Below, piece by piece: positions 61,719 to 64,000 of a stretch of DNA of 64,000 nucleotides. The stretch is from Victivallales bacterium (GTDB lineage Bacteria; Verrucomicrobiota; Lentisphaeria; Oligosphaerales; Oligosphaeraceae). The position numbers and the translations under genes were made by a program. A model generated the notes under the pieces. That model was given only the letters and a program-made list of their open reading frames with translations, was not told the DNA's origin and ran no database searches. The stretch is taken from contig JAFXUD010000054.1 in the NCBI GenBank assembly GCA_017535315.1, positions 1 to 64,000 on the forward strand. Direction: 5' to 3'. The first letter of the stretch is position 1, and the number at the start of each line of letters is the position of its first letter.

Positions 61719-61793
61719 TCGTACACTCTTGTTTTCTGTAGAAAAAAAACTGCTAAAAACATCCCTTTCATCCTTTTGCCCTTTTATCCCCAA

Positions 61794-62116
61794 ATAGTAA
61801 TTTTAATATATTGATTCTAGCGATTATTTCAATCTAAGATGCGCCAGAAAAACAATACCAATTGAATTAGCAATTAGCAATTAGCAATTGACAATTGGAA
61901 CTATTCACCTATGGAGAACAGTATTCACTTCCTTTTCCAGCTCAATTGCAAATTGCTAATTGCTAATTATTTGAAAGCCTCCATATCAATCGGTGATGGA
62001 TTTCATTTAATTGCCTTATGTAGTAAAGAAAATAGGCCAAACTACTTTGAATTACACCAATTATCAAGTAAATTATTATTAAAGAATAGTCTAGACAAAA
62101 ATAGGATTCTGCAAAG
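61794..62116. repeat. AT-rich intergenic region with AATTAGC heptamer repeats
   Basis: Direct AATTAGC units at about 61864-61885 face inverted GCTAATT units at about 61950-61968, as in 14284-14372. The AT-rich stretch separates divergent genes and should carry promoters for both, but no clear -35/-10 pair stands out. Short ORFs here are not credible. Confidence 0.75.
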
Positions 62117-63247
62117 ATGACTGATATGATGGCAAAAACATTTTCCCTGTTCAAATGGATGCTTGTATCTACTGTTCTATTGCTGAATGGAACTGGATGC
62201 TATAGAATCTCCCTGAACAGAACGTCGTTCTATGAACGCTTCTACGACGACCAAAAAAACTGGGTCGTTTTAGACAGTTGCGTTCCAACTTATTACTCTG
62301 AGTTTGATATATTCTATCTCTACCCCACACAGATGGAAAAGCTCGACAGTGAATACCTGAACTGGCTTCAGGGCAACCAAGTCCACGAAATCCATAATTA
62401 TGTCAGAATACAGACTAGCAATCAATTTGGTCCGCGTGTCCGCATCTTTTCACCATACGTCCCCCAAATAAGCTTTGATAAATACAATCAGCTCCTAATG
62501 GAATATCAAGACAACCTCAATCAAGACAACCTCAATCAAGACAACCTTGATGTTTTTTCCGTTGAGGACGGACCACTTTCCCTTGCTATTGAGAATACGG
62601 TTATGGCTTTGCGTTACTACATGTCCCATTATCACAAACCAGGTTCCCCCTTCTTCCTCATTGGAAATGGACAAGGCGCTGTTATTCTTTATGAAGCCTT
62701 CAAGCAATGTTATGAAATCAAACCGTCAAAGGGTTTCATTGCCGCCTATTTCTTTGGTTTACCTGGCCTCTCAGCCGAACGAATCACTAAAGACTTCAAA
62801 AAACATGGCATTCGCCCTGCAACAGGCAGGGATGACCTCGGTGTCATTGCCATTATCAACACCCAGCTTCCTGACACTCCTCTGCAGGAAACCTTTGGAA
62901 AACCAGGTTGCTATGTCATTAATCCTTTGAATTGGCGCACGGATGACACTCCCGCCTCACGCGAATTGAACGAAGGGGCTATCTTCTATAAGCGCACGGA
63001 AAAATACCTTACCCAGCGTTCCCAGACGACTCCCTATTACTGCGGGGCTACTGTTGACCCTGAAAATGGCGTCATCAAGATCACAGAACTTCCCGAAAGA
63101 TCCTTGGATTTGAATCTGGAAGAGCGAGCTTTTCAATCCAACATCTGGGGGCTTTACGGGAAAAACATTGCCTTGAACGCAGGAGAACGCGTCAAAAAAT
63201 ATTTCTTCAACAAAAAAATACTCAGATACTCCGATGCACAGGAGTAA
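62117..63247 (+). CDS. DUF3089-like alpha/beta-hydrolase-fold lipoprotein with altered nucleophile
   Basis: 376 aa. The signal (FKWMLVSTVLLLNGTGC) ends in a lipobox with Cys near residue 28. FDIFYLYPTQM, GPRVRIFSPYVPQISF, then PFFLIGNGQGAVILYEAF match the DUF3089-type alpha/beta-hydrolase pattern (PADVFFVHPT, APRYRQ, GHSQGS), but the nucleophile elbow reads GNGQG, with Gly at the Ser position, so hydrolase activity is doubtful. A 15-bp tandem repeat near 62512-62548 encodes DNLNQ three times. It begins after the heptamer-repeat region and is followed closely by a GH127-like gene. Confidence 0.7.
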   Translation: MTDMMAKTFSLFKWMLVSTVLLLNGTGCYRISLNRTSFYERFYDDQKNWVVLDSCVPTYYSEFDIFYLYPTQMEKLDSEYLNWLQGNQVHEIHNYVRIQTSNQFGPRVRIFSPYVPQISFDKYNQLLMEYQDNLNQDNLNQDNLDVFSVEDGPLSLAIENTVMALRYYMSHYHKPGSPFFLIGNGQGAVILYEAFKQCYEIKPSKGFIAAYFFGLPGLSAERITKDFKKHGIRPATGRDDLGVIAIINTQLPDTPLQETFGKPGCYVINPLNWRTDDTPASRELNEGAIFYKRTEKYLTQRSQTTPYYCGATVDPENGVIKITELPERSLDLNLEERAFQSNIWGLYGKNIALNAGERVKKYFFNKKILRYSDAQE

Positions 63248-63257
63248 TGACTGCACA

Positions 63258-64000
63258 ATGGATAAATACCGTGACTGCCTTCTGAAAAATGTCCGCCTGG
63301 AGGGCGCTCCCGCGGTCAAGATGAACCGTTTCCTCCAGTTCCGCGTCCTCTCCGATTTTGCAAAACAGGAGATATTCGCCGAGGCGCGTACCCCGATTGA
63401 ACAAAGAAACGATGACGAAGGAATGCCTGCTGGAGGTATGTGGCGTGGTGAATTCTGGGGCAAGCTGATGCTCAGCGCCGCACGCGTCGCAGACTATACC
63501 CAAGATGCAGCACTGCTGGATTTTATCCAGAAGGAAACCCACCGTCTGATGACTCTGCAGGATCCCGACGGATATCTTGGCTCCTACACAGACAAGGAGC
63601 GTGTCGCCTTCAATGAGGTGACGGGCAAGATGATGGACGAGAATCCTGCCTTCGGTTGGCATTGCCTCTGGAACATCTGGAACCGAAAATACATCATGTG
63701 GGCCATGCTGATGGTCGCAAAAGTCACGCACGACCTGGAAATCCTCGATAGTGTGAAACGCCAGATGAACCAGCTCATCGACATGATGCACAGGCTGAAC
63801 ATCCCCCTTTATATTACGGGAAATGACCAGATCATGGGCGTCGCCTCCATGTCACTCCTCAAGCCCCTCCTCATGCTCTATGAGGAAACAGGTGTCCAGA
63901 AATATCTGGATTACGCAGCCGAAATGATTCCCGACTGGGACCGCGAGGACGGAAAAGGCCCTAACTTCCTCCGCAATGCCTTCAACGGCAAGGAACTCTG
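63258..64000 (+). CDS. GH127-like (DUF1680) beta-L-arabinofuranosidase family protein, partial
   Basis: The N-terminal 247 codons of a gene that continues past the window. The plus strand reads MDKYRDCLLKNVRLEGAPAV, then FAEARTPIEQRND, GGMWRGEFWGKLMLSAARVA, LQDPDGYLGSYTDKE, WHCLWNIWNRKYIMWAMLMV and ITGNDQIMGVASMSLLKPLL. The WxGEFWGK, DGYLGxY and WNxKYxM elements are typical of GH127-related hydrolases, which release beta-L-arabinofuranose or act on related sugars. There is no signal peptide. ATG 63258 lies 10 nt after the preceding stop, with AGGAG 14 nt upstream. Long ORFs on the opposite strand here are shadows. Confidence 0.8.
   Translation, partial: MDKYRDCLLKNVRLEGAPAVKMNRFLQFRVLSDFAKQEIFAEARTPIEQRNDDEGMPAGGMWRGEFWGKLMLSAARVADYTQDAALLDFIQKETHRLMTLQDPDGYLGSYTDKERVAFNEVTGKMMDENPAFGWHCLWNIWNRKYIMWAMLMVAKVTHDLEILDSVKRQMNQLIDMMHRLNIPLYITGNDQIMGVASMSLLKPLLMLYEETGVQKYLDYAAEMIPDWDREDGKGPNFLRNAFNGKEL

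Noticed and set aside
61911-62120. Small plus-strand ORF (69 codons) in the heptamer-repeat region
   Set aside because: It spans the AATTAGC repeats, has no ribosome-binding site and no recognisable protein features.
63222-63791. Minus-strand ORF of 189 codons near the window end
   Set aside because: The plus strand is open from 63258 to the window end and carries GH127-like motifs, so the minus-strand frame is a shadow.

Overview
The window looks like chromosomal DNA of an anaerobic, carbohydrate-degrading bacterium of the PVC group, most likely Lentisphaerota or a near relative. This placement is inference from gene content. The evidence is: large secreted or lipid-anchored glycan enzymes (GH9, GH78-like, GH127-like); a formylglycine-generating-enzyme-like protein of the kind common in gut Lentisphaerota and Kiritimatiellota; a Gfo/Idh/MocA oxidoreductase; a sodium:solute symporter beside putative glycoside hydrolases; and the [FeFe]-hydrogenase maturation genes hydE, hydG and hydF. 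Coding DNA is moderately GC-rich and intergenic DNA is AT-rich. Readable promoters follow TTGNNN-16/17-TATATT.

Layout. 1-550: a truncated dispersed repeat, tRNA-Lys(CTT) with its terminator, and a small tandem repeat. 549-11378: housekeeping genes (ftsK-like, recN, dnaG) mixed with an LRV/HEAT-like repeat protein, two small related unknown proteins, a UbiA-family enzyme, a TPR lipoprotein and a GT2 glycosyltransferase. 11644-15666: a minus-strand hydrogenase-maturation operon (TM1266-type regulator, hydE, hydG, hydF), preceded by a promoter, about 120 nt of leader and an intrinsic terminator. 15928-25263: a minus-strand run from a Wzz/Wzc-like protein through a Wza-like exporter, an O-antigen ligase/polymerase-like protein, a GH9 enzyme, a phosphodiesterase-like enzyme and a PheC-like lipoprotein. 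A MITE-like repeat is inserted in this run.

25591-39168 (plus strand): a UvrD-type helicase with an N-terminal zinc ribbon, an SGNH hydrolase, a 1009-aa secreted glycan-associated protein, an SSS symporter, an FGE-like secreted protein and a 1226-aa secreted repeat protein. 39150-41529 (minus): shikimate genes, including an aroE-aroK fusion and aroQ. 41648-52237: an FAD oxidoreductase, ftsQ-like, rimO, secG, a GH78-like enzyme next to HPr, a HEAT-like protein with a Cys/Asp tandem tract, and a Gfo/Idh/MocA oxidoreductase. 52406-52758: a second complete MITE-like copy. 52866-55820: a LOG-family protein, a MurC-like ligase and ispD. 57222-61718 (minus): a SpoIIE-type phosphatase translationally coupled to a polyprenyl-phosphate sugar transferase, then two nucleotidyltransferase-like genes. 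62117-64000: a DUF3089-like lipoprotein and the start of a GH127-like gene.

The most unusual signals are: a family of GC-rich, hairpin-dense elements with AT-rich terminal inverted repeats sitting at T-tracts; the leader and terminator in front of the hydrogenase maturation operon; degenerate catalytic motifs in several envelope-glycan genes (Wzc-like kinase domain, receiver domain, nucleotidyltransferase, DUF3089-like hydrolase); and a 33-bp near-perfect hairpin after the glycosyltransferase gene. I did not find a CRISPR array, phage, IS transposase or recognisable defence island.
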